In this document: positions 23,341 through 34,572 of the stretch, piece by piece
Layout of the letters: the number at the start of each line of letters is the position of its first letter
How positions within the stretch are numbered: the first letter of the stretch is position 1
DNA from: Gambelia wislizenii
Taxonomy: Eukaryota > Chordata > Lepidosauria > Squamata > Crotaphytidae
Reading direction: 5' to 3'
DNA: 64,000 nt
NCBI GenBank assembly: GCA_030847615.1
Contig: JAUMIR010000005.1
Location: 215,682,645 to 215,746,644 of the forward strand
The notes under the pieces: generated by a model
Databases searched by the model: none
Told to the model about the DNA's origin: nothing
The model's input: the letters and a program-made list of their open reading frames with translations, nothing else
Translations under genes and position numbers: made by a program

Positions 23341-23995
23341 CCAAAAAAGGGCCCTGGACTCTCTGCCTCCTTGGTAAGTTTGGGACAAATGGGAGCCGTC
23401 GAGGACGGGAACTTTCCAGTGTCAAAGCCGAGACAAATCCCTCCGAGAGAGAAAGGGGGGGAAGGGGTGTGTGGGGTGGGGGAGAAGCATCGTTTGGAGG
23501 CTCGGCATGCCGCGCTCCGGCTCTCGTGGGTGTATCACCGAAAAGACCACGTCCACTTTTAACCAGGGCTTGGAAAGGCACGGCGGGGCCCACGGGAGAG
23601 AAACGCTTCGCCGCCCCGCCGCGACCACTCTGAGGCGACGGGAACACTCGCCGCTTCCCGCCACGACGAGACCCCCTTCCTTCAGGCTCTCTCTCGGGCT
23701 GTGGCCACGCACGGCCACCCCACCTCTCTCCCTCCCTCTCCCTCCCTCTGCGTGGCTATTCCCCCCCTTTTTTTAATTCTTTCTTTCAAAAGGGCTATTT
23801 TTAGTCCCCTGGTGACATTCCCGAACATGGCTCACGGAGGGACGAGGGAGGAAGAGAAACGGCCCTTTGGAGCCCCGGGTCTCAGCGCGGGAGCCAAAGC
23901 CGGCGAAGAGAAAGCAGCCCCGAGCGGAGAAGGCGCCTCCTCGCCACACACCGCCCGCCCGAGAGCTCGACCCACGGCCGCGAAGGAGGGCTCCC

Positions 23996-24066
23996 CAGCC
24001 CGCCCGCCCGCCCGCCCGGCCCGTCCTTGGCCACCGAGGCCAGCTGGCCGCCCGCCCGCCCGCCCC
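23996..24066 (-). repeat. CCCG tandem runs; G-quadruplex potential on minus
   Basis: Runs of (CCCG)n at about 23999-24018 and 24049-24064 give repeated G-triplets on minus, compatible with G-quadruplexes in the proximal intron. Homopyrimidine TCCC tracts at 24506-24524 and 24655-24676 are similar. Confidence 0.6.
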
Positions 24067-24128
24067 CCTCCTCCTCCCCCCCAGCCCTGCCGGCAGCGGC
24101 GGCCACCCCCGCGCCCGCTTCCCCTCAC

Positions 24129-24300
24129 CTGGGCGCAGCGGAGCCCCGGCGGCGGCGGCGGTGAGGGGCGTCGAGGCGCGGAGGTGGGCAGGCGGGCCGG
24201 CGAGCCCGGCCGAGGCGACGGCTATTCTGCAGCGCCGCTCCCTCGCCTTTGTGCATCCTCCCTTCCCCGCCTGTGGCGAAGGAGGCGGCAGGGACGCCGC
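24129..24300 (-). other. Candidate alternative minus-strand first exon (donor at 24128)
   Basis: CTGCGCCCAG|GTGAGGGGAA read on minus is a consensus donor. The upstream boundary is not defined by the sequence; 24300 is a placeholder. It could be an alternative leader, or a downstream exon of the same leader. Confidence 0.35.
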
Positions 24301-24572
24301 AACGGAACCCGCCGCGCACGCTGAGAGGGTCCCTCCCCAGCCTCCCCAGGAAGCGGGGGGGAGGGGGAGAGCGCGGCCCCGACACCCTCCCTCCCCTCCC
24401 CCTCCCCCCCCGCCGCCACCCCACCCCCAGCGCTCCCCTTTGCCCGCCGCATGCTCGGGGCGCCACTCGGCCGGCCGCCCGCCAGGCGGTGCCGCTCGCC
24501 TTCCCTCCCTCCCTCCTTCCCTCCCGCGCCCTTCTTGTCCCGCCACGGAGGGCCCCGCCGCTGGCCACTCAC

Positions 24573-24720
24573 CGGGCTTCCCCTGCGGAGCGGCGAGAGG
24601 ATCCGGGCACACGCCGCGCTGGGGGCGGGAGGGTTGCCGATCTACCGCGGCCCCTCCCCTCCCTCCCTCCCTCCCTGCCTGCCTCCCTCTCTCGCATCCC
24701 CTGTTACTATGGATATTCTC
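24573..24720 (-). other. Candidate minus-strand first exon (donor at 24572)
   Basis: Only the 3' boundary is supported: GAAGCCCG|GTGAGTGGCC read on minus. The 5' end at about 24720 is a placeholder; the start site is unknown. It would be untranslated or carry only a short upstream frame. GTTACTATGGATAT at 24703-24716 weakly resembles an RFX X-box. Confidence 0.4.
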
Positions 24721-25060
24721 TGCGTGGCTCCTCCGCCCCCGCCCGCACAGGGCTGCGCCACAGGCGCCCACGTCCCCCGCCATCCCCCCAGTGACCCTCC
24801 CGCTGCGGCCAGGCGGCGACCGCTGAGGACCCCGCCAGCCCCGGCCTCCCCCCGACCCTCCCGAACTCGAGGCGGGGAAGGTGAATGGCAGCTGGACTCC
24901 CCCCCCCCGGAGAGCGGGAGAGAGAGGCAGGCGCGGGTGGTGGCCCTCCTCACTGTCCCCTGCACTGTCGCCCTGGCCCAAGGCTGACTTTCTCCAGGCC
25001 CCGGGACAATGGAGGGGAATGCCCGGCTGTGGGGGCACCGAGCTGGGAGGGAGGCCCCCT

Positions 25061-25942
25061 CAGGAAGAAGGCAGGCAGCGCTCAGAAAGAAAGAAAGAAG
25101 AGGCTGAAGCCACCGGGAGGGAGCCATGCAGCAGCCACCGAAAGGCACAAGAGCTCCAAGGAGAGACACCGGTGTAGTTACTGTCACACCAAGCAATGGA
25201 GAGAGCACATGTTTCCAGATGCGGTTTCTTGTATCAAAGAGATTCTGCCCCCCACTCCTAAATGCTGAAAATGAAGCAGCACAGGGGGAGGGAGGCATCC
25301 GTTTCCTCCCCTAGTAGGCCAGATATTGCCCCTGTGGGTGCAACACTCTCAGGGTGCTTGGGAAGGAAAGATCTTGAGATGCCCAAGGAGCTTTCCATTA
25401 ATTCACCAGATACAGGACATAAAACCTCAACCTGCCCCAAGGATTGTCTAGCACCAATGCCCCTGCCGCATCTTCCAAACATGAGTGGGGGACACAGGGA
25501 GGCACCCAATATGTCCATCCATGCATGCATACCCACCCATACACCAGTAATGCCTTTCCTTCAGCTGCAGGAACTTATTCCAGAGCTAAAGGCCCCTGTT
25601 TATACGGCTGACAGAAATGTCAAGAGGAATGTCTTCAGGAATTTCCTCTTTGCTTCCCCACATCAATTCCTGCCTACACTGATTCTGCCCACCTGCCCAA
25701 GGGCAAGAGAACCGTCAAGGGCCTCAGTGCTAAAGAAAGAAAAGAAGAAAAGAAAAGAAGAGTACCACTATCCTTTTTCTCTGCCCAAAGTAATTGTTCT
25801 GCTATTCTCTTTTTTTCACAACAAAGTCTGCAGTTTGACATTTGGATCCAGACTCAGTCATACTTAAAGTACATCTCTTGAAATAAATGGGTCTCCATTT
25901 GGTCAGGACTAATTTCACTGATTTCATTGCTTGTAAGAGAAT
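25061..25942. other. CpG-island shoulder and unassigned DNA
   Basis: GC content falls away. AAAG-type purine runs lie at 25083-25100 and 25733-25760. The 201-codon frame at 25262-25867 has no recognisable domain and lacks a splice or conservation signature I can see; I do not call it. Confidence 0.4.
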
Positions 25943-26174
25943 CAACATGGTATAGCGGTTTGAATGGTGGGCTAAGACTCTGAGAAACCAGGGTTTGAAT
26001 CCTCCTCAACTATGGAAACCTACTGAGTGACTTTGGACAAGTCACATTCTATCAGCCTAAGAGAAAGGTAATGGCAAACCTTCTTTGAATAAATATTGCC
26101 AAGAAAACCCCATGACAGGTTTGCCTTAGTGTTGCCATATGTCAGAAACTACTGCAAGACATACAACAACAACA
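25943..26174 (+). mobile_element. tRNA-derived SINE with Bov-B-like tail
   Basis: Plus-strand copy: ATGGTATAGCGGTTTGAATG (box A), GGGTTTGAATCC (box B), TGACTTTGGACAAGTCAC, AAGAAAACCCCATGACAGG, tail ACATACAACAACAAC. Complete but diverged. Confidence 0.85.
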
Positions 26175-26560
26175 GTCTAAGTTGGGATCCAGACCTGAGA
26201 AAATGAATACTGGAAAAACAGATATGTCATGGGTTATTAACAACCTCCTGCTGTAATGACAGTACTTTCTGTATGAAGAGACACAATGGATAGAGTCCTA
26301 AATTCATTTCAGTCTGGCTTTTGGCCTAGGTTTGGGACTATATTCCCTCTTTGGCTCCCGTGGTGAATGGAAGTCATATTGGGGGAAAGGTAGGGCAGTA
26401 CAACCATGCTTTCTCCTAAATTTATCAGTTTTATAATTCCATAAACCATGGTATCTTTCTGGACTGCCTGTTGGATATGAGAATTGCATTTGCTGTTGTA
26501 GATTTAGTCACATCTGCTATGTCAGTGATGTTGAGGGACTCTTGATCTATAGCACAGCAA
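26175..26560. other. No recognised feature
   Basis: Non-coding DNA. Nothing recognised. Confidence 0.4.
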
Positions 26561-26622
26561 GGATGGGGAATATGACTCCCAACAATATCTGGAGGACCAT
26601 ACATTTCCCACCCCTCTATTGA
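26561..26622 (-). mobile_element. hAT-type MITE terminal fragment
   Basis: On minus: AGAGGGGTGGGAAATG, TGGTCCTCCAGATATTGTTG and GGAGTCATATTCCCCATCC match, with decay, the CAGGGGTGGGGAACC...GGCCCTCCAGATGTTGTTGG hAT MITE family. Truncated. Confidence 0.6.
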
Positions 26623-27390
26623 AGTGTCCCTTGGGGCTCTATATTGTCACCCATGCTGTTTGACATCTACATGAGGGTAAATAAACTGAAGCGCAATTAA
26701 GGCAAAATGGATTGATTGGTAAATATGAAGAAATCCAAAATACATATTGTCGTAATACATTTATGAGGCCAACCAAAAGGTGCAAAACACATCATGCAAA
26801 CTTTCAAAGTTCACTGGCTTCTTCTGGCAAAGTTGATAAAATTATACAGGAGAAGCAAAGTGATGGTATCAGGCACAGGCCTAGATCAAGATCTCAAAGG
26901 GAAGTACTTTGGTGTTGCTACTAATGGAGACAGAAATGTTATTACCTGGCTTTGATTGCCTTTGTCCTCAGTCCCAGCATGACTGCGAAGGGCGTAGGAC
27001 CTCTACCTGCATCAACCCTCCCTCAAGACACTTTTCTTCTTTAAACAAGTTTGCCTGGTGAAGAAGACAGTGGGCTTCAAAAGCTCATGTAATATTTTTG
27101 TGCCTTTTATTGGCCTAATAAAGGTATCACTGCCATGTGTGTTTTGTTATTTTGTTGTATTTTGCTGCAAGGCCAACAAGGCTACCTGATCATGTTTTGA
27201 TTGGTGGATGGTTCATCTGACAGGGGAAATTCTATTCCATATGGAATAGCACCTCTGCCCTTCTGGAGAGCTAGTTCATATTTGAGGGATTGTTTTTAGA
27301 TCCAGCCCTGGTTCTGAATGTCCAGGGGTCATCCGTGGCAGGAAGTGTCTTACATCACCTTGATTCTTCTTGACAATCACCATAACTGAC
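26623..27390. other. No recognised feature
   Basis: Non-coding. TGTCCCTTGGGGCTCTATATTGTCACCCATGCTGTT near 26625-26662 recalls the start of an L2-like RT motif on plus (VPQGS..SP.LF) but is too short to call. Confidence 0.35.
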
Positions 27391-27440
27391 TTATGGTCAC
27401 CATAAATCACAACTGACTTGAAGGCGCACAACAACAACAA
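27391..27440 (+). mobile_element. Bov-B-like SINE tail fragment
   Basis: GGTCACCATAAATCACAACT, then GACTTGAAGGCGCACAACAA, is the 3' tail of the tRNA-SINE family without its head. Confidence 0.7.
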
Positions 27441-29115
27441 AATTCCAACTGTGCCAAATCATCAAGCATAGAATCTTCTAGGCCAGATGCACTGCAAGGG
27501 CACAACTCAGTGCTGCACCTTTTACTGGTGGAAGAGAGGGAAAGAGGAAAGGAGAGGAGACAGTCTCCTCTCCCCACACTGTAGGCTTACATGCACGCCA
27601 AAAGACTGCTAGGGAAACCTGCTGGAGCAAGTTTGCAAGAATTGCCAAGATTGCAGAGAGAGGGAAGAGAAACAAGTTCTGTGACCCTGTTGCTGCAACA
27701 TCATCTCAACATTGGATTTAGACTTAGATTTGCCACAGTTCAATCCTTCATTTAAAAAATGCAACAATAAATGGCTCCCCCTCCTTCACTACCCCTAGTC
27801 CATGACATACAAGTGAGGATGCTGCCAAGTATCACTTAAATCTGGTTCAGCACTGATTACAATACTGACAGCAATCTCAAGGGGTTTTTCTAGCCCTTCC
27901 TAGAGATTGTGGTGATTGAACCTGGAATCTTTGTACACCAAGGGTGTGTTGTAGTGCTTTCCCATTTATCAGACAACTGACATGAGCATCCTTCTAATGA
28001 AGGTCTGTATACCCTTCCAAGGATGTATACCCACTTCCAGGATTTTCATTTTCATTTAGTAAATGCTGCTATAATGGACCTTCCAATAAGTATTACATCA
28101 TGTGTAGGGAGAGAAGGTGGGGATCCTAAAGTAATCAATTTGCAAGGCTGAAGTAGGTCAGATTCTGGCAGGACACAAGTTCTTCAATGCAAGGTTTCAA
28201 TTCTGTTGGGAAACCTGCAGTGTAGTCATAGTAAATAATCACTTGCTCACCTTTATCCTGTTGAAACTGATGGGCTTTGCTATGGCCATTCTGTGCCCAA
28301 TGCTTCTAAATGCACAGGGGCAGTGATGCAAATATCTTCTCACCCACCCCCAAGAGAATCAAAAGGTAAAGAAGTGGAACAATGATCAAGAACAGGTGCT
28401 TACATATGCAGAAAATCAGGAAAACCCATTCGCTCTCTGCAACAGCTTCTTTTCTTTCAGTCAAGCAACTTTGTCCTACATCAGTGTTTAAATAATTCTT
28501 CGCACATCTAAAATTCAAGAATTAAACAGCTACAAGTAAGGATCCCACAGGATTATTTACTTCAGTAAATGCATTCCATTTATGTAGCAACAACAAGATA
28601 TCTAATAAGGAAAACACAGCAACTCAGTTAATTGCCCAGAAGTTTTCCTGGTATGGAAATGTGGGAATGGGCCAACTCTGGTCTCTTCTTATTTGATCTC
28701 CTCTCTTAATGATTACTTTGTACATTGAAGATAAATAGATTATGAGAATGAGATTAAATAAAACATTGACACATTTTAATACAATTACCTGTACAACATT
28801 TCTCAATTCAATTATCTTCTCCCCACGCCCACTTTGGTTAACATTTACTATCTAACATTTACTATCATGGGTCCCCCTTCCCCACTTCACGTACTGTACG
28901 TACTTGCTCTGCTAAAGACTCTGGCACCAACTGTTTGTTTTCTTCATGTTTATACTCTCTTTAGCTTTCACTGTTGCTCTCTTAATGACAACCAAAATTA
29001 TTATTCTACCTTAATGTGGTCATATTCTTCTTCACTTTAATAAGTTATTCATTATGAACTCCTTTTCATAGGTTTATTGTTCTTACCATCCTATCTGCTG
29101 GAAGAGCTCTCCTCT
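27441..29115. other. No recognised feature
   Basis: Non-coding DNA without recognised repeats or exons. CGTACTGTACGTAC at 28889-28902 is a small palindrome. Confidence 0.4.
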
Positions 29116-29425
29116 CAGGGTAATAAACAGTGAGGACACACGAGAGAGAGCCTTCTTTGCAAAATAGAAAAATTGTGGCTATTTACAAAAGCTTAGGAGG
29201 CATGATTGATTTCATCCAGATTTGCACATGAATAACTTTAAATTGTTTTAACTTAAAAAAACCTGTCCTAAGTGTTAAATAGTTTTAAATATTTTTTAGC
29301 TTTTAAATTATCATTACTGTACTGTTTTAAACTGGTTTAAATGGTTCAGATTCATTTCACTATAAGCTGCCCTGAGTTCTTGGGATATAGGTTGGGGTAT
29401 ATATATTTCAATAAATAAATAATAA
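29116..29425 (+). mobile_element. L2-like LINE 3' end
   Basis: GGACACACGAGAGAGAGCCT followed by an AT-rich UTR, then ATAAGCTGCCCTGAGTTCTT and TTTCAATAAATAAATAAT. This is the layout of L2-like 3' UTR and tail. The coding portion is absent. Confidence 0.65.
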
Positions 29426-30130
29426 AACAATCCTTAAAATTAGCTCTTCTTCTTCTTCTTTGCATCTAAATAATTCTGACGACTTTGTCTTTTGTCCTCT
29501 CCTAATTACTATATATATATATCAGCATTGAGCTGAAGGACTTGGCCCACACTTTTTTGTCTGGGAAACTGTCCAATAACCAGATTTCAAGTGGGGCAGA
29601 GGCCTGTGGTGATTGCCCAGCATACTGCTGGATTTGGCTCATTGTGGCCAAAGATTCCTCTGCTTCAAGCCCTCTCATGCCAGTTATTCTGAGTAAACTA
29701 ATAGTATTCCTTTCTCATTTGGGACAGAATGCCTCAATAGGAGCATTGTTGCATTACGATTTATCAGCGCTATAGGGGCATTTTTTTTGGAATAAAAGAC
29801 CTACCATGATGCAGTATAGTTCTGCCTGAATCATTGTACCTTAAATTAAAAAGGAATGCTAGAAGGTAGCTGACAACAAGGGTGTGTGTGTAAAAAAGAG
29901 AAATCCTTGCCAACCACATCTTTAATAGTAAGCCAACTGCTTCTCAAAAATCTTTGGAATTCTCTCTCTCTCTCTCTCTTAAGTCTTTCTCATGCACACA
30001 CAAAGGTGTGCATGTGCCCCCTCTTCAGGGAGAACAAATGGTCTTACAAAAAAGGGAAGGAATATTCAGGTTAATTCTACTATATAAGCTTCATCTTGAT
30101 TTAACTCTATTACCACTTCCATGTTGATTT
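29426..30130. other. Unassigned, with several microsatellites
   Basis: (TTC)n at about 29447-29461, (AT)n at 29511-29522 and (TC)10 at 29960-29979. No exon recognised. Confidence 0.5.
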
Positions 30131-30354
30131 GCTGTTGTTGTTATGTGCCTTCAAAGTCCTTTGACTCTAAGGTAAACTTATCACAGGGATTTTTTGGGAA
30201 GATTTGTTTCTGAGGTGGCTTTCTACTGCCTTCCACTGTGACTGAGACTTGCCCATGGCTACCCAGAGGTTTTCGATGGATGAGTGTTGATTTGAACCCT
30301 GGTTTCCTGCAGTTCTAGACCAACACTCAAGCCACACCACTATGCTTGCTCTCT
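30131..30354 (-). mobile_element. tRNA-derived SINE with Bov-B-like tail
   Basis: On minus: ATAGTGGTGTGGCTTGAGTG, box B-like GGGTTCAAATCA, AGGCAGTAGAAAGCCACCTC, tail TTTGAAGGCACATAACAACA. Diverged full-length copy. Confidence 0.8.
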
Positions 30355-31589
30355 CCATGCTGGTTACTTCCAATTTTATTGCTCTTTATTCAACTATTCT
30401 GCAGATCAAGATGGTTGGATGGTAAGAAGATGGAGACACAGATTTCCAAAATGGCTACCAACACCACTACCTTAAACAAAATTTAAATATATTTAAAAAT
30501 GTCAAAATCAGAGCCATGACAATTTTACAAGTACATACTATTATTATGTACAATAGCATTATATTATGTTTTTAAATCAGAGACAGAGGCAAAATAATAA
30601 GATTTGGTTTCACAGAAGATAAGCAGTTGTTATACCCTGAAGTATTGATAGAATCTAAATTAACAAAGGGAAGTACAGTTCATCATGGGTGCATAATGAA
30701 TGGATGCAAGCAGTTCAAAACTATATTGCAAGGAAAAACTGAAATGAAAACTGTTGTGTCTTAGCTGATTTTTAGCCAAGCATTTTAAAATTTGTCTCTC
30801 ACTCCAATACTCTTGAGACACTCTTAATTTTAATACTATGATTAAAGTATTCAGACATTGATGACATCATCATCATCATCATCATCACCACCACTACCAC
30901 CACTGCTGCTGTTGCTACTACTACCTCTATTTATGCAGTGTCTTTAAAAAAAAACCCAAGAACAACTGGGACTCAAGGCATTTTTGTGATGTATTCTGAT
31001 GTAGAATACTCAGAACTTCACACCTTTAGATATATTCGTAACCCCTGATAACCAATAATTTTAAAAACCTACAGTTATCATCAAACCATCCTGGAAAAGC
31101 TAGTGTTTTCTTTCTTTAGACAAAGAGCCTCCATGACACTACAAACATTGTATTTCTTTAATTTTATCATACTATTGTATTTTTTAAAAAAAAGCATTGC
31201 AAGGTACAAATGTTGCATTTTTGATTACTCAATTATTACAATAAAAATACCATGCACATACTCTAGAGCTTTTCATTTAATATTCCTGTACCTCGTGACA
31301 TATTCATTTATTTGTTTTATAACCTGACTGTCTCCTAGTGTAGGATCTAATTTGGCCTATAACATAGAACAAAGCTAACATCAATCATAATAGTAAAATA
31401 AATTAAACAAGTAAACTATGATTTTAAAAAACAAACAAACTACTGAATTAAAAATAGTTTAAATGCATTTAAAACATAACAGATGGGGGGGAATTACAGC
31501 ACTTCACATTAAAACCCATTTTATAAGAACCAGTGATAAGCAAAGCCTGTTTAAATGAAAAGGTCTAATTAGCTAACACACATTGGAAA
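30355..31589. other. Unassigned, with ATC/ACC/CTG/ACT compound microsatellite
   Basis: A compound trinucleotide run at 30865-30927, (ATC)n(ACC)n(TGC)n(TAC)n, is the only clear feature. The remainder is AT-rich non-coding DNA. Confidence 0.55.
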
Positions 31590-31702
31590 CTGCTTAATGC
31601 AGTGTAGATGTGTAAATTGCTATTCCTTAAAACAATTTGTAAGCTGATCTGATAGCCTTGTGGCTGAAGAGCGGGGTATAAATAAATAAAATAAATTTAA
31701 AA
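31590..31702 (+). mobile_element. L2-like LINE/SINE 3' tail
   Basis: CTTGTGGCTGAAGAGCGGGG then TATAAATAAATAAAATAAAT. The same module lies inverted at 48566-48711, including upstream AAACTGCTTAATGCAGTGTAGATGTG. Two copies define the family. Confidence 0.75.
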
Positions 31703-31835
31703 AAGGAGCTCACCTAGGCTCATAGAGGAAGAAGTTCCACAGCCTGGAAGCAGCCACTGTGAAGGCCCTCTCCTGTGTCCTCACCAAGTGTGCCTGTGAT
31801 GGTAGTAGGACCTATAGGCTAGCATTCTGTTAGTA
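31703..31835 (-). mobile_element. Old L2-like LINE fragment (C-terminal RT region)
   Basis: AAGTTCCACAGCCTGGAAGC and CACTGTGAAGGCCCTCTCCT correspond, inverted, to the A.SAAAPRLWNGLP region open in the L2-like copy at 8402-9100. It probably continues at 32530-32850 after an interruption. Confidence 0.65.
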
Positions 31836-32529
31836 GTCATAGGGCCCATCTACACGAGGGGAAAAAATCCAAAGTACCTCGCAGTATTGGCGAGAAGCAG
31901 CAGCGACATGTGTAAATGTTTTTTCTGAGCTCAGAAGCCCCCATAAGCCTCACATTCCTGATGGTGGCTGTGAGGGATTTACTCGTGTTAGTTCTTTAAT
32001 GCCACCAGTTTTTAAATTAAAAAAGTTGTCCCAAGGTGTGCTAGTGCGAAAGAGCGATTTTCCAATTGTATAGGACAGCAAAACAGAAAATATTCATCCT
32101 GTTTTATTGCCTTACCAAGTGATCGCTAAGGCGAAAATCCAACCTGACAGCAGCAGGTGCTTGCCCTGCTAGCAAGCCCTGCCCCTGCTCTCAACCGGCC
32201 AATCAGCCTTGTGCTTCCCTTTGAATTTTTTGTGTTCAATAGTCCAAACGAGCAAGAATGCGCACCCCCCCTCACAGTTTTTGAAAAAGTATGGGAAAAT
32301 CTGTGAAGGCTTTTACCCCATTGTTTTTGACATTTTGGGCACCCCTCCTTCTGTGTTGATTGTCACTGGATCCCATTTAGACAGGTAAGATTCCCAGCAA
32401 ATTCCGTAAGGGGTATTTTCACTGTTTCGATAGGTCCCCAGTTAGAGTAGACCTGTTTAATCAATTGTTGAATGGATAGTCAACACATAGATAAATCCCA
32501 TTGATTCAATGGGTCTACTCTAGTCAGGA
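31836..32529. other. Unclassified insertion within old L2-like LINE
   Basis: Interrupts the L2-like remnant. It begins near GGGCCCATCTACACGAGG (31850-31867), which resembles hAT-like termini in reptiles (compare GGGCTTGTCTACACAGC at 51152), and ends near a palindromic block CCCATTGATTCAATGGG at 32498-32514. No clean termini or target duplication found. Confidence 0.4.
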
Positions 32530-32850
32530 CTATGTACAGGATTTAGGCCAATGAAAGCCTTTCCATGGGGACCTCAAAACTTGGCCAAGCTCATATAGGG
32601 AGACAGAGTATTTCAGATCATCTGAGCCCAAGCTGTATAGGGCTTTATTAGTCATAACCAGCACACTGAATTGTGATGGGGAAAAAGACCAGTAATCAAT
32701 GAAGCTGTTGTAATAAGTAAGTATATGTTCCCTGTAACCAGCTCCAGTCAACAGTTCGACCTCAGAATTTTGGATTCATTTAAGTTTTTGAACACTTCAC
32801 AAAGGCAGTATACATCACAGTAATTCAAATGACTGTAAGATCTTCTGAGA
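32530..32850 (-). mobile_element. Old L2-like LINE fragment (continuation)
   Basis: Inverted match to the L2-like RT tail: AAGCTGTATAGGGCTTTATT with AGTCATAACCAGCACACTGA corresponds to AAGCCATGCAGGGCTTTAAA with GGTTATAACCAACACCTTGT at 8603-8640. It ends with CAGTAATTCAAATGACTG. Frames are broken. Confidence 0.7.
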
Positions 32851-33216
32851 CTCTCTTAATTTTAGTACAGTATATAATCTTGCTGAACCACTTTCCATCA
32901 TTTTTGAGAAATTTCAGAGTACAGGTGAGGTACAAGTGGACTGGAAAAGAATAAACATTGTCCGTCTTGCTAAAAAGAGGAAAACAGAATATCCAGGGAA
33001 CTATAGGCCAGTCAGCCTGATCTCAATATCAGGAAAAATATTAGAATAGATTATAAAAGAGTCTGTTTGCAAGTATCTTCATGAAAATGCAGTGATTAGT
33101 AGGAGCCACAATAAGTTTGTCAAGAACAAATCCTGCCAAACTAATCTTATTTTTTTAATTGGGTCACTAGTTTAGTAGATGATAGGAATCCTATAGATGT
33201 CATTTATCTGGATTTT

Positions 33217-33466
33217 AGCAATGGGTGCAAGCTCCAGGAACAGAGATTCCACCTCAACATTAGGAGGAACTTTTTGACAGTAAGAGCTGTTCGGCAGTGG
33301 AATGCACTCCCTCGGAGTGTGGTGGGGTCTCCTTCCTTGGAGGTCTTTAAACAGAGGCTGGATGGCCATCTGTCGGGGATGCTTTGATCGTGATTTCCTG
33401 CATGGCAGGGGGTTGGACTGGATGGCCCTCATGGTCTCTTCCAACTCTGCAATTCTATGATTCTAG
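33217..33466 (+). mobile_element. Younger CR1 3' fragment nested in old CR1
   Basis: About 250 bp starting at codons for SNGCKLQEQRFHLNIRR and ending in the CR1 3' end ATTCTATGATTCT. It is close in sequence to the young copies at 3.6 and 42.5 kb and splits the older CR1 reading YLDFS|KEFEMDPHD. A shared TAG at both junctions obscures the exact breakpoints. Confidence 0.88.
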
Positions 33467-34018
33467 TAAAGAATTTGAGATGGACCCACATGATACTTTG
33501 ATGAGCAAACTGATTAAATGTGGAATAGTTGGGAAAACTATCAGATGGATCCATAATAGGTTGGAAAACTGTGCTCATTGGTGGCTGGGCTTCAAATTGG
33601 AAGGAAGTTTCAAGCAAAGTGGCACAGTGCTCTGTCCTGGGGCTGACGTTCTTCAATGTTTAAATCAATGACTTATATGATGGAATATAAGAAATCCTTA
33701 TAAAAGTTTGTAGGTGATACAAAACTCGGGGTGGTGGTGTAGCTAACACATTGGAATATAAGAACAGTATTCAAAAGGACATTGATAAGCTAGAAAATTG
33801 GGCTGAAACTAATAGAACGAAATTCAACAAAGACAAATGCAAAAATCTACATTTAGCCCACAAAAAACAAATGTACAGGTATAGGATGGGGGATGCCTGG
33901 CTTAGCGATAGTACATGTGAAAAGGACCTTGGGATTATTGTTGATCTTAAGTTGAACATGACCCAGCAGTGTGATGCTGCCGCAAAGAAGGCAAACGCTA
34001 TTTTAGTCTGCATTAATA

Positions 34019-34572
34019 TAGGCATACCTCAGTTAACAAAACTTCTTACAAAGAAGCTCCTTTTTACACAGTCTTTTTTTTTTCTTTTTTTCTTTTTTAC
34101 CATTTGGAAGTTTGTTTCTTTCAGCATTAGCACTGGGAGGAAGCTTAAGGAATGGTGGAGAAACATCGATTTTTCAGTACTGGATTGCAGCAGTGTGTCT
34201 GCAGTAAATGTTGTAGTAAACAAAGCTTAAGCTGGGAAAGAATGGAATTCCACTCTAGCTGATCATTCTGTAGCTGAGTGTACCTGCCTAAGACAGATAA
34301 GGTAAAGAGCAGCTGCTTCCAGCATCACTTACTGAGAATGTGGGAAAAGCAAAACAAAGAGGATGCTGAAAAAACACAGATCTATATGTTTGGCTACCAG
34401 AATGGAAATCATAAGAAAAATGAAGGCTAATGAAATTAAAAGTCATATCTGGATGCATTTTGGAAGAAACTTTCAAGAGGCCTCTAGTAGGGTTCACAAT
34501 ATTTTTGTGTACTGATGCAAGGCATATTTGACCTGGTTTTTTTCAGTTCACAGGGGCACACTCCAGAGGGTG
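34019..34572 (+). mobile_element. Unclassified interspersed repeat (copy 2)
   Basis: Uninterrupted relative of 5983-7492: starts TAGGCATACCTCAGTTAAC after a TA, has a T-rich block at 34070-34100, GAGAAACATCGA, GCTGGGAAAGAATGG, and ends near GACCTGG and CAGTTCACAGGGG. It sits inside an old CR1. It shows what copy 1 looked like before its MITE insertion. Confidence 0.65.

Larger units (their letters stand above)
23380..25060. promoter_or_regulatory. CpG island, probable promoter with untranslated first exon(s)
   Basis: About 1.7 kb of very GC- and CpG-rich DNA in an otherwise AT-rich window, with many GC boxes (CCGCCC/GGGCGG) and no TATA box, typical of a vertebrate broad promoter. Two strong minus-strand donors lie in it: CCG|GTGAGT (intron from 24572) and CAG|GTGAGG (intron from 24128), which suggests alternative leader exons of a minus-strand gene. 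A plus donor TTG|GTAAGT is at 23374, so divergent transcription is possible. Open frames of up to 421 codons here are compositional: low-complexity Pro/Arg/Gly in every frame. I cannot name the gene. Confidence 0.8.

Noticed and set aside
24703..24716. RFX X-box in the CpG island
   Set aside because: GTTACTATGGATAT departs from the palindromic consensus in several positions; noted in the exon entry but not called as a site.
23867..24826. 319-codon plus-strand open frame in the CpG island
   Set aside because: Proline/arginine-rich compositional artefact with no domain; overlaps equally long frames on the other strand.
23773..25038. 421-codon minus-strand open frame in the CpG island
   Set aside because: All six frames are open here because the DNA is GC-rich and poor in stop codons. 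The product is low-complexity Gly/Arg/Pro and it crosses two strong splice donors.
25262..25867. 201-codon plus-strand frame downstream of the CpG island
   Set aside because: No domain, and it begins and ends without exon-like boundaries; elevated GC near the island makes chance frames likely.
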